Shown here: piece after piece, positions 1-5,817 of the stretch
Numbering within the stretch: the first letter of the stretch is position 1
Layout: the number at the start of each line of letters is the position of its first letter
Assembly: GCA_016839245.1 (NCBI GenBank)
Contig: JAEOUN010000009.1
Location: 1-7,326, forward strand
DNA: 7,326 nucleotides
Reading direction: 5' to 3'
Origin: Candidatus Thorarchaeota archaeon
GTDB lineage: Archaea; Asgardarchaeota; Thorarchaeia; Thorarchaeales; Thorarchaeaceae
Made by a program: the position numbers and the translations under genes
Notes under the pieces: model-generated
What the model was told of the DNA's origin: nothing
Seen by the model: the letters and a program-made list of their open reading frames with translations, nothing else
Database searches by the model: none

Positions 1-2
1 AC

Positions 3-242
3 CGTGCTGTAACCGTAACAGCTCGGATGAGTTCCTATATTGTGGAGATACTTGATGCTCTGGTTGAACTTGAGATATTCAATAGTCGTTCTGATGCTGT
101 TTCTGCACTCTTGGAGAAACTGATACTATCAGACAAGACGATTTTCGATGAACTCCGTTCGCAGGCTCAGCAAATTAAGACAAAGCGTGAATCAACCAAA
201 CATCTTGCATTCCAGACACTTCAGTCCAAGGCTGAAAAATAA
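3..242 (+). CDS. Ribbon-helix-helix (CopG-like) DNA-binding protein, 5' end outside window
   Basis: Partial gene. The frame stays open through the left edge. The codons before the first internal ATG (27) read R-A-V-T-V-T-A-R, which is the N-terminal beta strand of a ribbon-helix-helix fold, so the true start lies before the window and the ATG at 27 is not it. The strand is followed by a helix (IVEILDALVELEIF), then N-S-R-S-D-A-V and a second helix (SALLEKLI). This is the usual CopG/Arc-type pattern, in which S/R-x-S/D-A opens helix 2. The charged C-terminal tail (FDELRSQAQQIKTKRE) looks like an extra helix, perhaps for dimer or partner contacts. In this family two chains pair their strands and insert them into the major groove of DNA. 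The target cannot be read from the window. It could be an autoregulator or the antitoxin half of a toxin-antitoxin pair, but no toxin-like gene follows it. The fold is well supported; the role is not. Confidence 0.75.
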   Translation, partial: RAVTVTARMSSYIVEILDALVELEIFNSRSDAVSALLEKLILSDKTIFDELRSQAQQIKTKRESTKHLAFQTLQSKAEK

Positions 243-342
243 CTGTAAGAGATTTTATGACTCTCTCTAGTTACATTGATAATTTTGACAAGTTAATAAA
301 GTTCAAAGAGATGTATCACTCTATTATGTACTGGTGGTTTCA

Positions 343-552
343 TTGACATGTTATTTTAGACACATGAAGACTATTTTCTCTCAGATTGGAGTTGAAGTGA
401 CACCTGAGAATAAAAAGGAAATTGATCGTAAGATACACGAGCTAGTTGGTGTGAACTACAAAAATTGTCCTGAAACGTGGAAAGCGATTAAGAGTCGAAT
501 AGCAGATGATGAGGCGAAATTCATCACAGACCTCAGAAGAATACTCTCTTAG
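343..552 (+). CDS. Small helical protein of unknown function, paralog of the gene at 5067
   Basis: I do not recognise the family. The protein is about 69 residues, charged, without signal peptide or membrane segment, and probably all-helical. Landmarks are F-S-Q-I-G-V-E-V-T, E-N-K-K-E-I-D, a central H-E-L-V-G-V-N-Y, then T-W-K-A-I-K and a D-D-E-A-K tail. It aligns over nearly its whole length with the protein at 5067-5327, with about 24 identical positions in about 65 aligned, including IG, E, T, EN, D, IH, Y, W and K. Start choice: the TTG at 343 has a GGTGG at 333-337 five bases before it, and gives M-T-C-Y-F, matching an internal M-T-S-Y-F of the paralog. A GTG at 334 and an ATG at 364 are alternatives; the ATG would drop residues shared with the paralog. 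The gene runs tail-to-tail into the acetyltransferase gene, with only 26 bases between the stops. Conservation between the two copies argues that this is a real gene. Confidence 0.7.
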   Translation: MTCYFRHMKTIFSQIGVEVTPENKKEIDRKIHELVGVNYKNCPETWKAIKSRIADDEAKFITDLRRILS

Positions 553-578
553 AATTATCTTATTGACATATTCATCTC

Positions 579-1415
579 TTAGGTATCATAGACTCGATGC
601 TCTCGCATCCAATTAATTGCAAAATCGACAAGTTCTCTCATTGGGAAGATGTGACTTTCTGCTTGGCCGATATGGACTGCTGAAAGACCTTTTGCCTTTT
701 CAAACTCCTGCCCAATCTGTGGAAAATCATCATCATTGTAGTCTAGTTCTTCCCATGTTGTCCATACTCTCATTCCATTTTCAAGGATTGCCGCGCCTTT
801 TTCGATCATTGGTGCATTAGGTAGATTTGCCTTGAACTCTGCATGATGTAACGAAGTGTTTGAGCTATATTCTATACCAATGAGCAGTATCTTTGCCTCA
901 AGTTCATATAATCTGGCCAAAGGGCTATTTTCTCCAAAGACATCGTAACTAGGGTGGATAGTAACTACATGTTTTGCATTTTTCCCCCAGGCTGCAAAGG
1001 ATGCTTGAGGATGAGGGCTTCTGTAGACTTTTGGATACTTGCGGAATGTTTCTGGAATTATTCCCATTTTTCTAGTGGGTGTGGTGATTGGATCATATGG
1101 CGGCATCTCATCTCGAATTATGTCCCACCATGCCTCCGGAACGGCAGGGGCTCGCCAATGCGATGGTTCTCCATTATCTGTTGATTGTGTTGGCATGACA
1201 AGAGTGCCATCCTTGGTTACTGCTTCCATGAGAGCTCCAATGGCAGTAACTGCTCCACCCACTATCCAACCAATCTTCTTCATTGATGAATGTACAATCA
1301 GAGTATCACCAGCGCTCACACCCGCCTCGCGGAGATCTTTGAGTAATCCATTCTTGGTAATTGGATTCTTCGTACTTTCTACAATTTTTCTCTCAGTTTC
1401 CCAAGACGCAGTCAT
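579..1415 (-). CDS. AAC(3)-family (aminoglycoside 3-N-acetyltransferase-like) N-acetyltransferase
   Basis: The 278-residue protein carries the signature blocks of the antibiotic N-acetyltransferase AAC(3)/YokD family. They are G-D-T-L-I-V-H-S-S (36-44), G-W-I-V-G-G-A (49-55), G-T-L-V-M-P-T-Q-S (70-78), R-S-P-H-P-Q-A-S-F-A-A-W-G (132-144), N-S-P-L-A-R-L-Y-E (163-171) and N-T-S-L-H-H-A-E (186-193). Length is normal for the family and no key block is missing. Characterised members use acetyl-CoA to acetylate an amine, classically the 3-amino group of aminoglycosides. Many environmental members have other or unknown substrates, so resistance should not be assumed, least of all in an archaeon, whose ribosomes are generally less sensitive to these drugs. 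The ATG at 1415 has an AAGG-like ribosome site (about 1423-1428, minus sense) and a TATA-like box about 38 bases upstream. It may therefore have its own promoter although it lies only 62 bases downstream of msrB on the same strand. Confidence 0.9.
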   Translation of the reverse strand: MTASWETERKIVESTKNPITKNGLLKDLREAGVSAGDTLIVHSSMKKIGWIVGGAVTAIGALMEAVTKDGTLVMPTQSTDNGEPSHWRAPAVPEAWWDIIRDEMPPYDPITTPTRKMGIIPETFRKYPKVYRSPHPQASFAAWGKNAKHVVTIHPSYDVFGENSPLARLYELEAKILLIGIEYSSNTSLHHAEFKANLPNAPMIEKGAAILENGMRVWTTWEELDYNDDDFPQIGQEFEKAKGLSAVHIGQAESHIFPMRELVDFAINWMREHRVYDT

Positions 1416-1447
1416 GACAACTAACCTTTATCCAGCGTCTTTCAAAG

Positions 1448-1459
1448 TATATTAAAAAG
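1448..1459 (-). promoter_or_regulatory. TATA-like box for the AAC(3)-family gene
   Basis: Read on the minus strand this is CTTTTTAATATA, an AT-rich archaeal TATA-box match centred about 38 bases before the ATG at 1415. An archaeal start site about 25 bases downstream would leave a leader of about 12 bases carrying the AAGG motif. This is an inference from spacing and composition only. Confidence 0.35.
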
Positions 1460-1477
1460 TACTGGACTACATATTTC

Positions 1478-1882
1478 CTATTTTTCCTCAGGATTGGTTG
1501 ATAGGAAATCAAGTGCTAGTGAATTGATACAATACCTAAGACCTGTAGGATTCGGACCATCATCAAATACGTGACCTAGGTGCCCTCCGCACTTCTTGCA
1601 TATGACCTCTGTTCTTGTCATACCATGACTTCGATCAATCCGTTTCTCGATACTATTTTCTGAGGTTTTATCCCAGAAACTCGGCCAGCCACTACCTGAA
1701 TCGAATTTTGTCTTTGATGAGAATAATTCGTTTCCACAACCTGCACAGACGTATGTTCCATCTGCTTTGTGATGTACATATTTTCCAGTGAATGGTGGTT
1801 CAGTACCACACTGTCGAAGTACCTTGAATTGTTCAGGAGTCAGTTTTAGTTTCCACTCATCATTATCGGTCATCAACTTCAC
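1478..1882 (-). CDS. msrB: Peptide methionine-R-sulfoxide reductase MsrB
   Basis: Reduces the R form of methionine sulfoxide in oxidised proteins back to methionine, in the cytoplasm; no signal peptide is seen. The whole single-domain family is present in 134 residues: G-T-E-P-P-F-T-G (26-33), a zinc site made of two CxxC pairs (C-A-G-C and C-K-K-C), [21 protein letters not shown], and the catalytic cysteine in R-Y-C-I-N-S. E. coli and many bacterial enzymes have a resolving cysteine in G-C-G-W-P-S-F; here it is serine, as in animal MsrB2/B3. A cysteine at residue 25, just before G-T-E-P-P-F, is an alternative thiol, but its role is unproven. The longest frame starts with GTG at 1882. An ATG three codons on (1873) is equally plausible and would remove only M-K-L. 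The gene is divergent from the ferritin-like gene, which suits a shared oxidative-stress setting. Confidence 0.95.
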   Translation of the reverse strand: MKLMTDNDEWKLKLTPEQFKVLRQCGTEPPFTGKYVHHKADGTYVCAGCGNELFSSKTKFDSGSGWPSFWDKTSENSIEKRIDRSHGMTRTEVICKKCGGHLGHVFDDGPNPTGLRYCINSLALDFLSTNPEEK

Positions 1883-1999
1883 ATATTAACTATTGTTTAT
1901 TCCATACATAACCTCTTTGGTCTGGTCAATTATGAATAGACAATTAGTATATTGCATTTCAATGAAAATATCGAACCGGAGAATATAACAAAAAGTGAT

Positions 2000-2025
2000 G
2001 GGTGCGCCTCAAAAGAGGCTCATTT
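2000..2025. repeat. Small inverted repeat / hairpin in the divergent region
   Basis: GCCTC (2006-2010), an AAAA loop, and GAGGC (2015-2019) form a perfect 5-bp stem. After a C/T mismatch it can be extended by G-C, T-A and G-T wobbles. A short T run follows on either strand. It is not in the usual position for a terminator, since it sits upstream of both flanking genes. It could be a regulatory site, the end of a short RNA, or chance. Confidence 0.3.
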
Positions 2026-2108
2026 TGTGAATTACTCAATTTAAGACAATCAATTATTCAAATGTGAGGATATGATGAAGCTCTGAACTTCCAGCGATGA
2101 CTTTGTAA

Positions 2109-2118
2109 GTAAATTTAC
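2109..2118. promoter_or_regulatory. Perfect palindrome overlapping a possible TATA box of the ferritin-like gene
   Basis: GTAAATTTAC reads the same on both strands. Its AT core is centred about 38 bases before the TTG start at 2152, which would place transcription start near the ribosome binding site. A repressor bound here could block TBP. Metal-responsive repressors of the DtxR type often control ferritin genes, but the regulator is not identifiable from this window. Confidence 0.35.
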
Positions 2119-2122
2119 CTAT

Positions 2123-2135
2123 TGTAGTACCTACA
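2123..2135. promoter_or_regulatory. Inverted repeat TGTAG-TAC-CTACA just upstream of the ferritin-like gene
   Basis: Two 5-base arms with a 3-base spacer lie 5 bases after the 2109-2118 palindrome and end 3 bases before the ribosome binding site. The spacing suits an operator half-site pair better than an RNA hairpin, because a 3-base loop is tight. Function is inferred only from position. Confidence 0.3.
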
Positions 2136-2138
2136 TAT

Positions 2139-2145
2139 AGGAGGT
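2139..2145 (+). promoter_or_regulatory. Strong Shine-Dalgarno site that fixes a TTG start
   Basis: AGGAGGT is a near-complete match to the anti-Shine-Dalgarno sequence and ends 6 bases before the TTG at 2152. No ATG is available nearby in frame before residue 9, so the site decides for TTG. Confidence 0.8.
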
Positions 2146-2151
2146 ATTGAG

Positions 2152-2568
2152 TTGGTTTCAAAAGAATTGATTGTAATGATGAATAAGGCAATCTCGATGG
2201 AGATTCAAGTGAGTATTCAATATATGTGGCAACATGTCAAAATTTATGGCTTTAATCATCTAGCTATTGCAGACGAACTGAAGAAGATTGCCATTGAAGA
2301 AATGAAACATGCTGAGAGTATTGCAGAACGTGTGGACTACCTAGGTGGCACTCCAACTACACAACCAGCAAAAATCACTATTGGCGATGAACCTCAGGAG
2401 ATGATTGGTCTCGATAAAACAGCTGAAGAAGATACAATTGCATTTTACAAGATCATTGTTGAGAAAGCTTGGACTGAAAAAGACTTTGTGACTATGAAGC
2501 TCTTCGAGTCTCTTCTCACAGATGAAGAAGACCATCATAACATATTCAAGACATTACTAGAGAAATAG
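2152..2568 (+). CDS. Bacterioferritin-like diiron protein (short ferritin-like four-helix bundle)
   Basis: A 138-residue helical protein with the bacterioferritin arrangement of diiron ligands: E17, E50-x-x-H53 (in E-E-M-K-H-A-E), E93 (in A-E-E-D), and E125-x-x-H128 (in D-E-E-D-H). M51 sits exactly where E. coli bacterioferritin has its haem-binding methionine, so a haem between subunits is possible. L-G-G-T-P and I-T-I-G-D also match the family's loop between helices B and C. The protein is about 20 residues shorter than E. coli Bfr, mainly at the C-terminus, where the fifth helix is missing or reduced, so whether it forms a 24-mer cage is unclear. It could instead act as an oxygen- or peroxide-consuming ferritin-like protein. 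It starts at TTG, fixed by a strong ribosome binding site, and is divergent from msrB. The likely job is oxidising and storing iron, or detoxifying peroxide, in the cytoplasm. Confidence 0.88.
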   Translation: MVSKELIVMMNKAISMEIQVSIQYMWQHVKIYGFNHLAIADELKKIAIEEMKHAESIAERVDYLGGTPTTQPAKITIGDEPQEMIGLDKTAEEDTIAFYKIIVEKAWTEKDFVTMKLFESLLTDEEDHHNIFKTLLEK

Positions 2569-2655
2569 TATAACTATACAATCTCAATCAAGGTACTTAA
2601 GATTTACATTGATTACAAGGATTCGAATCTAACATCTACAATTACTGTGTGAAAT
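2569..2655. other. Gap between ferritin-like gene and corA, no gene
   Basis: AT-rich 87-base gap. It holds a perfect 10-base palindrome GATTCGAATC (2620-2629), 27 bases before the corA start, which is roughly where a promoter or operator would lie. I see no clear TATA box or terminator. Confidence 0.3.
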
Positions 2656-3708
2656 ATGATGACGAAAAGTTCCAAAACAAAAGGACTACCTCCAGGTACG
2701 CCAGTTCATGTAGGTCAAAGGCGAACTGAAAAATCCACAATTCGCCTTATTGACTATAATGCAAGCACATTCAATATGAAAGATAATGCTACCCTAGAGG
2801 ACTTGATGCAGAAACCTGCAAAACAGACCATTCGGTGGATTCACATCACAGGAGTTCATGAGGTTGACTTCGTACAGACAATCTGTAAACAATATGAGAT
2901 TCATCCCTTGGTTGTTGAAGACATAGTCAACACCGAACAGAGAACAAAACTTGAGATATACCCCAACTATATCTTCATTGTTCTTAAGACATTGAATCTT
3001 GAAAAAGAAGATAATGTTTCCGTGGAACAAGTTAGTCTCATTCTGGGTCCTTCGTATGTACTCTCTTTTCAAGAAACTGATGATCCGATTCTAACTCCTA
3101 TGATCACACGAATTGAGAAGGGCCATGGAAATGTGCTGCTATCAGGAGTTGACTATCTTGCTTATGCCCTGCTCGACCTGATTGTAGATGATTACTTTGT
3201 CTTCACCGAGTCCCTTAGTGAGCGCGTAGAAGACTTGGAGGATGAGGTCATTGAAAATCCTACGACTGCTACAATTCATGCTGTCTACTGGTTAAGACGA
3301 ATTGTATCTATTGCCCGAAGGAACCTCTGGCCCTTGAGAGAAACCGTAGGACATCTTTATCGGGACCCCAATCCATTAATCAATACCTCTACCAATATCT
3401 ATCTCCGTGATCTCTATGATCATGTCATTCAAGTCAATGATTATCTTGAAGGATATCGAGAGTCTCTCTCCAGTATGCTTGACACATATCTCTCCAGTGT
3501 GAGCAATAAAATGAATGAGGTGATGAAAGTACTTACTGTAATATCAACAGTCTTCATCCCTCTTACACTAATCACTGGAATCTATGGTATGAACTTCATC
3601 AACATGCCTGAACTCACATGGGCTCATGGATACTCTGTTGTCCTGATAGTGATGTCTATCCTTGGCGTGTCTATGCTTGCCTATTTTCATAAAATTGACT
3701 GGATTTGA
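2656..3708 (+). CDS. corA: CorA-family magnesium/divalent metal ion channel
   Basis: This 350-residue protein has the length and layout of Thermotoga maritima CorA (351 residues). A large cytoplasmic N-terminal alpha/beta domain contains W-I-H-I-T-G (about 61-66), H-P-L-V-V-E-D-I (about 83-90) and the stretch that precedes the long stalk helix. Two C-terminal membrane helices follow, at about 292-311 and 326-344. The signature Y-G-M-N-F is at 310-314, directly after the first helix, and the periplasm-facing loop I-N-M-P-E-L-T-W-A-H-G follows. The C-terminus K-I-D-W-I keeps the positive, aromatic ending typical of the family. CorA forms a pentamer and lets Mg2+ (and Co2+/Ni2+) into the cell, gated by Mg2+ bound to the cytoplasmic domain. 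The start is ATG-ATG at 2656/2659. No ribosome site is obvious and there is an 87-base gap after the ferritin-like gene, so co-transcription is possible but unproven. Confidence 0.95.
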   Translation: MMTKSSKTKGLPPGTPVHVGQRRTEKSTIRLIDYNASTFNMKDNATLEDLMQKPAKQTIRWIHITGVHEVDFVQTICKQYEIHPLVVEDIVNTEQRTKLEIYPNYIFIVLKTLNLEKEDNVSVEQVSLILGPSYVLSFQETDDPILTPMITRIEKGHGNVLLSGVDYLAYALLDLIVDDYFVFTESLSERVEDLEDEVIENPTTATIHAVYWLRRIVSIARRNLWPLRETVGHLYRDPNPLINTSTNIYLRDLYDHVIQVNDYLEGYRESLSSMLDTYLSSVSNKMNEVMKVLTVISTVFIPLTLITGIYGMNFINMPELTWAHGYSVVLIVMSILGVSMLAYFHKIDWI

Positions 3709-3807
3709 TTAATGCTATAATCCAGTGCTTGCGTGAATCATGGTACAGAAAGGAGCATCTTATTATGAGTCTGTTACACATATTCCTCTGAGGAATTTGA
3801 ACTGAAC

Positions 3808-4344
3808 GTGGCTGAACGCGAGGGATTTATTCTTCGTAGTGCGACAGCAGAAGACTTTGAGAGCATAGATCGGATTACAATTATCTGTTATACTGCTATC
3901 CATGAGGAATGGGTAGCTATACACGGCGAGAGAATATACAATCAAATCTATGACACTGGTCAACCATGGGAAGTAATCAAGACCAAACAAAACCATGACC
4001 TATTTGAAAGACATCCTACATGGATCTGGGTGTTAGAAAGGAATTCAGAAGTCATTGGTTTTGTAAGCTTTGAGATAAACTATGAGAAAAGTCTTGGCAC
4101 TATTTTAAATAACGGAATTCTCCCCCAATTCGCTGGGAAAGGATTTGGTAAATTCATGTATCGTCAGGTGCTTGATTATTTTAGAAAGCAAGGTCTGACA
4201 ATCGCATTTGTCGAAACAGGACTTGATGACTCTCATATTGCAGCTCGTGCTGCTTACGAAGCTGTCGGATTCAATCGAATGGCACCAATTGCTCTCTATT
4301 GGCAGGATCTTGCTGATGACAATCCCGACTCTAAACCTCAATGA
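3808..4344 (+). CDS. GNAT-family N-acetyltransferase
   Basis: A 178-residue single-domain GNAT enzyme that moves an acetyl group from acetyl-CoA to an amine; the substrate is unknown. It opens with the usual first strand and turn (F-I-L-R-S-A-T-A-E-D, 7-16). The central strand I-G-F-V-S-F-E-I is followed by G-I-L-P-Q-F-A-G-K-G-F-G-K, whose Q107-x-x-G-x-G112 is the acetyl-CoA pyrophosphate loop (motif A). Motif B is A-R-A-A-Y-E-A-V-G-F (146-155). N-terminal acetyltransferases and small-molecule acetylases both have this shape, so it cannot be narrowed. The start is GTG at 3808. GAGGA lies about 13 bases upstream, which is rather far, so the exact start is less certain than the domain. It stands alone between corA and the thioesterase gene with gaps of about 100 and 144 bases. 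Confidence 0.9.
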   Translation: MAEREGFILRSATAEDFESIDRITIICYTAIHEEWVAIHGERIYNQIYDTGQPWEVIKTKQNHDLFERHPTWIWVLERNSEVIGFVSFEINYEKSLGTILNNGILPQFAGKGFGKFMYRQVLDYFRKQGLTIAFVETGLDDSHIAARAAYEAVGFNRMAPIALYWQDLADDNPDSKPQ

Positions 4345-4458
4345 CGCTTATCATCTCGCTGTCAAAGGATAGCAAAAACCAAAATGATGCATAACGTCTT
4401 TGTCTATTGGAATCTTAATCTCTTACAAATATAGTAATGTTTGAATTTCTCTCGGAAC

Positions 4459-4468
4459 CTTTACATTA
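4459..4468 (+). promoter_or_regulatory. TATA-like box for the thioesterase gene
   Basis: CTTTACATTA, preceded by a purine-containing GGAA that could serve as a BRE, is centred about 25 bases before the ATG at 4489. No ribosome binding site lies between. This fits a leaderless archaeal transcript and supports the ATG at 4489 over the upstream TTG at 4441. Confidence 0.45.
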
Positions 4469-4488
4469 GAGAATGTGTTTGTCTTCGC

Positions 4489-4968
4489 ATGAATGAAACA
4501 CCAATACAGGATGAATGGCCCAAACCCGCCACATTTTGTTGGGGCTGTGGTAGTAACAATATACATGGTCTCCAGCTGAAGAGTTATTGGGACCATGATG
4601 AGACAGTGGCTACATTCATCCCTCAAAAGCATCATTTGGCATTCCCAGGAATTTTGAATGGTGGAATCATCTCAACCATAATCGACTGCCATTGCACTGG
4701 AACTGCAAATGCTTATGCAAAGAAACATTCGAAGACACCGGACTCTATCATGCATGTTACGGCATCTCTTGAAGTGAAGTTCATCAGACCAACTCCTCTT
4801 AATCAACCTGTAACTTTGCATGGAAAAGTGACTCATGATGATGGGCGAAAAATCATTGTCACATGTTCACTCTATTCTGGAGAACATTTATGCGCCATGG
4901 GTGAGGTAGTGACTGTAGGTGTAGATACTAACTTGTTTATCAGAGACGAACCACCTCTGTTTGTTTGA
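4489..4968 (+). CDS. PaaI-type hotdog-fold acyl-CoA thioesterase
   Basis: A 159-residue hotdog protein that probably hydrolyses an acyl-CoA thioester to free acid and CoA. The N-terminus has F-C-W-G-C-G-S-N-N (16-24) followed by G-L-Q-L-K, the Cys-rich opening seen in many PaaI-like proteins (C-x-x-C-G-x-x-N-x-x-G-L). The hotdog helix is F-P-G-I-L-N-G-G-I-I-S-T-I-I-D (52-66), where the G-G and the Asp are the conserved catalytic-region residues. Strands V-K-F-I-R-P-T-P-L (97-105) and H-G-K-V-T (111-115) complete the fold. The frame can be extended to a TTG at 4441, adding 16 residues, but the ATG at 4489 fits both family length and the TATA spacing. The substrate is unknown: no phenylacetate-degradation genes are nearby, so the paaI role itself should not be inferred. 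Confidence 0.88.
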   Translation: MNETPIQDEWPKPATFCWGCGSNNIHGLQLKSYWDHDETVATFIPQKHHLAFPGILNGGIISTIIDCHCTGTANAYAKKHSKTPDSIMHVTASLEVKFIRPTPLNQPVTLHGKVTHDDGRKIIVTCSLYSGEHLCAMGEVVTVGVDTNLFIRDEPPLFV

Positions 4969-5032
4969 AATTTTATTATTATCCCAATCTGTGAAATGAT
5001 ATTCGAAGGAAATTGATGATTGCAAAATGTGG

Positions 5033-5041
5033 TCAATATTT
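5033..5041 (+). promoter_or_regulatory. TATA-like box for the second small paralog
   Basis: An AT-rich TCAATATTT is centred about 30 bases before the ATG at 5067, the distance expected for a leaderless archaeal transcript. No Shine-Dalgarno sequence is evident before that ATG. Confidence 0.3.
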
Positions 5042-5066
5042 CTGTTCTGGGGCATAAGAAATAATA

Positions 5067-5327
5067 ATGAATAAGACCCTCCATGGGCAAATGACTTCCT
5101 ACTTTAAAAATTCACGAATGCAGGAACTATTCGCTGAAATTGGTATAGAGATTACCAAAGAAAATCGCGATAAGGTTGATGAGGTCATCCATGACATGCT
5201 TAGCGTAGATTATCCAAACGGTGCAGCTGCATGGAAGATGGTTCGAAAAAAGCTCTCAAGTGATGATGCAGAGGGCTTCAAACAGCGGCTCAAGGTTGCT
5301 CTCGTGAATATGGGTTTCATTCCATGA
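5067..5327 (+). CDS. Small helical protein of unknown function, paralog of the gene at 343
   Basis: An 86-residue charged protein with no membrane segment or signal peptide; the family is not recognised. It shares with the gene at 343 the pattern Y-F ... M ... F-x-x-I-G-[VI]-E-[VI]-T-x-E-N, D-x-x-I-H, V-[ND]-Y, W-K, D-x-A and a final Leu-rich helix. This is about 24 identities in about 65 positions, so the two are an old duplication rather than a recent copy. It has about 9 extra residues at each end. A second Met (5091) lines up with the start of the other copy and is an alternative start. Its stop is only 15 bases from the stop of the convergent deoxyribosyltransferase-like gene, mirroring the tail-to-tail arrangement of the first copy. 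The conserved Trp and paired acidic residues would be the first places to look for a binding site. Confidence 0.75.
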   Translation: MNKTLHGQMTSYFKNSRMQELFAEIGIEITKENRDKVDEVIHDMLSVDYPNGAAAWKMVRKKLSSDDAEGFKQRLKVALVNMGFIP

Positions 5328-5342
5328 CAGACCAAAAATGTT

Positions 5343-5768
5343 TCAAATATACTTGGGGAGGATTTTGAGTAGCTCGTTAATACTCGATACTATCTCACCT
5401 CGTGCTTCGATTGCACCTAAGACATATTGATTTTTGTACATCCTCCCGACACCAACCCTCTTACCTCTAATATCCGTATAGAGTCCAATAACAGGAATGC
5501 CTGAAGCATATGCTACACCTATTTCACAAGCAACTCCTGTGTCAATTGGGAATTGATCAAGACATGCAACCACGATATCAGATGACTGTAACTCCTCGGT
5601 ATCAACTCTAAAAATCTCCTCATTAGTTGGGTCTGCATCCTTGATGAATGCCTCTTGTGGAAGAAAGACTGTATATCCTTTGGTTCGAACAAGTGTGACT
5701 GACTCTTCATTGAACTTTCTATCTGCCTCGGAAAAAAGGGCATTTGCCCAGTATATCTTTTTGACCAT
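5343..5768 (-). CDS. Nucleoside 2-deoxyribosyltransferase-family protein
   Basis: A 141-residue cytoplasmic protein of the nucleoside 2-deoxyribosyltransferase superfamily (also shared by DNPH1-type nucleotide N-hydrolases). The pattern is K-I-Y-W-A-N-A-L-F-S-E-A-D (3-16), then V-F-L-P-Q-E-A (34-40), S-D-I-V-V-A-C-L-D (63-71), and D-T-G-V-A-C-E-I-G-V-A (76-86), where E82 is the expected nucleophilic Glu. P-V-I-G-L-Y-T-D-I-R follows. Known members swap bases on 2'-deoxyribonucleosides for nucleotide salvage, or cleave the glycosidic bond of deoxynucleotides. The sequence does not decide which. The ATG at 5768 is preferred because GTGAT, which matches the archaeal anti-Shine-Dalgarno, lies just before it; a GTG at 5777 would add three residues. 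Length is normal and the key residues are present. Confidence 0.88.
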   Translation of the reverse strand: MVKKIYWANALFSEADRKFNEESVTLVRTKGYTVFLPQEAFIKDADPTNEEIFRVDTEELQSSDIVVACLDQFPIDTGVACEIGVAYASGIPVIGLYTDIRGKRVGVGRMYKNQYVLGAIEARGEIVSSINELLKILPKYI

Positions 5769-5817
5769 AACTATCACAACGCATAATCTTGCTTCATACT
5801 GTTTGCACTCTAATCAT

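Larger units (their letters stand above)
1883..2151. promoter_or_regulatory. Divergent intergenic control region between msrB and the ferritin-like gene
   Basis: This 269-base gap contains no credible gene and must hold the promoters of two divergent genes. It includes a small hairpin near 2000-2025, a perfect palindrome at 2109-2118, an inverted repeat at 2123-2135 and a strong ribosome binding site at 2139-2145. The left half, next to msrB, is AT-rich with no clear TATA box that I can assign. Confidence 0.6.

Noticed and set aside
243..280. AGAGA/TCTCT hairpin after the ribbon-helix-helix gene as a terminator
   Set aside because: Only a 5-bp AT-rich stem with a long loop and no T-tract at the right place; too weak to call.
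579..1415. Aminoglycoside resistance gene on a mobile element
   Set aside because: The AAC(3) fold is clear, but no transposase, integrase, inverted repeats or other resistance gene is nearby. The family has many non-resistance members.
617..1455. Several plus-strand open frames across the AAC(3)-family gene
   Set aside because: All are antisense to a gene whose full set of family motifs is intact on the minus strand, and none has a recognisable domain.
2611..2635. Possible tRNA T-arm (GATTCGAATC)
   Set aside because: The flanks do not pair into a 5-bp stem around the loop, and no anticodon arm or acceptor stem can be built. It is just a palindrome.
3740..3805. 21-codon upstream frame ending 3 bases before the GNAT start
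   Set aside because: No ribosome site and no leader-peptide features such as runs of one amino acid. Such a short frame is expected by chance.
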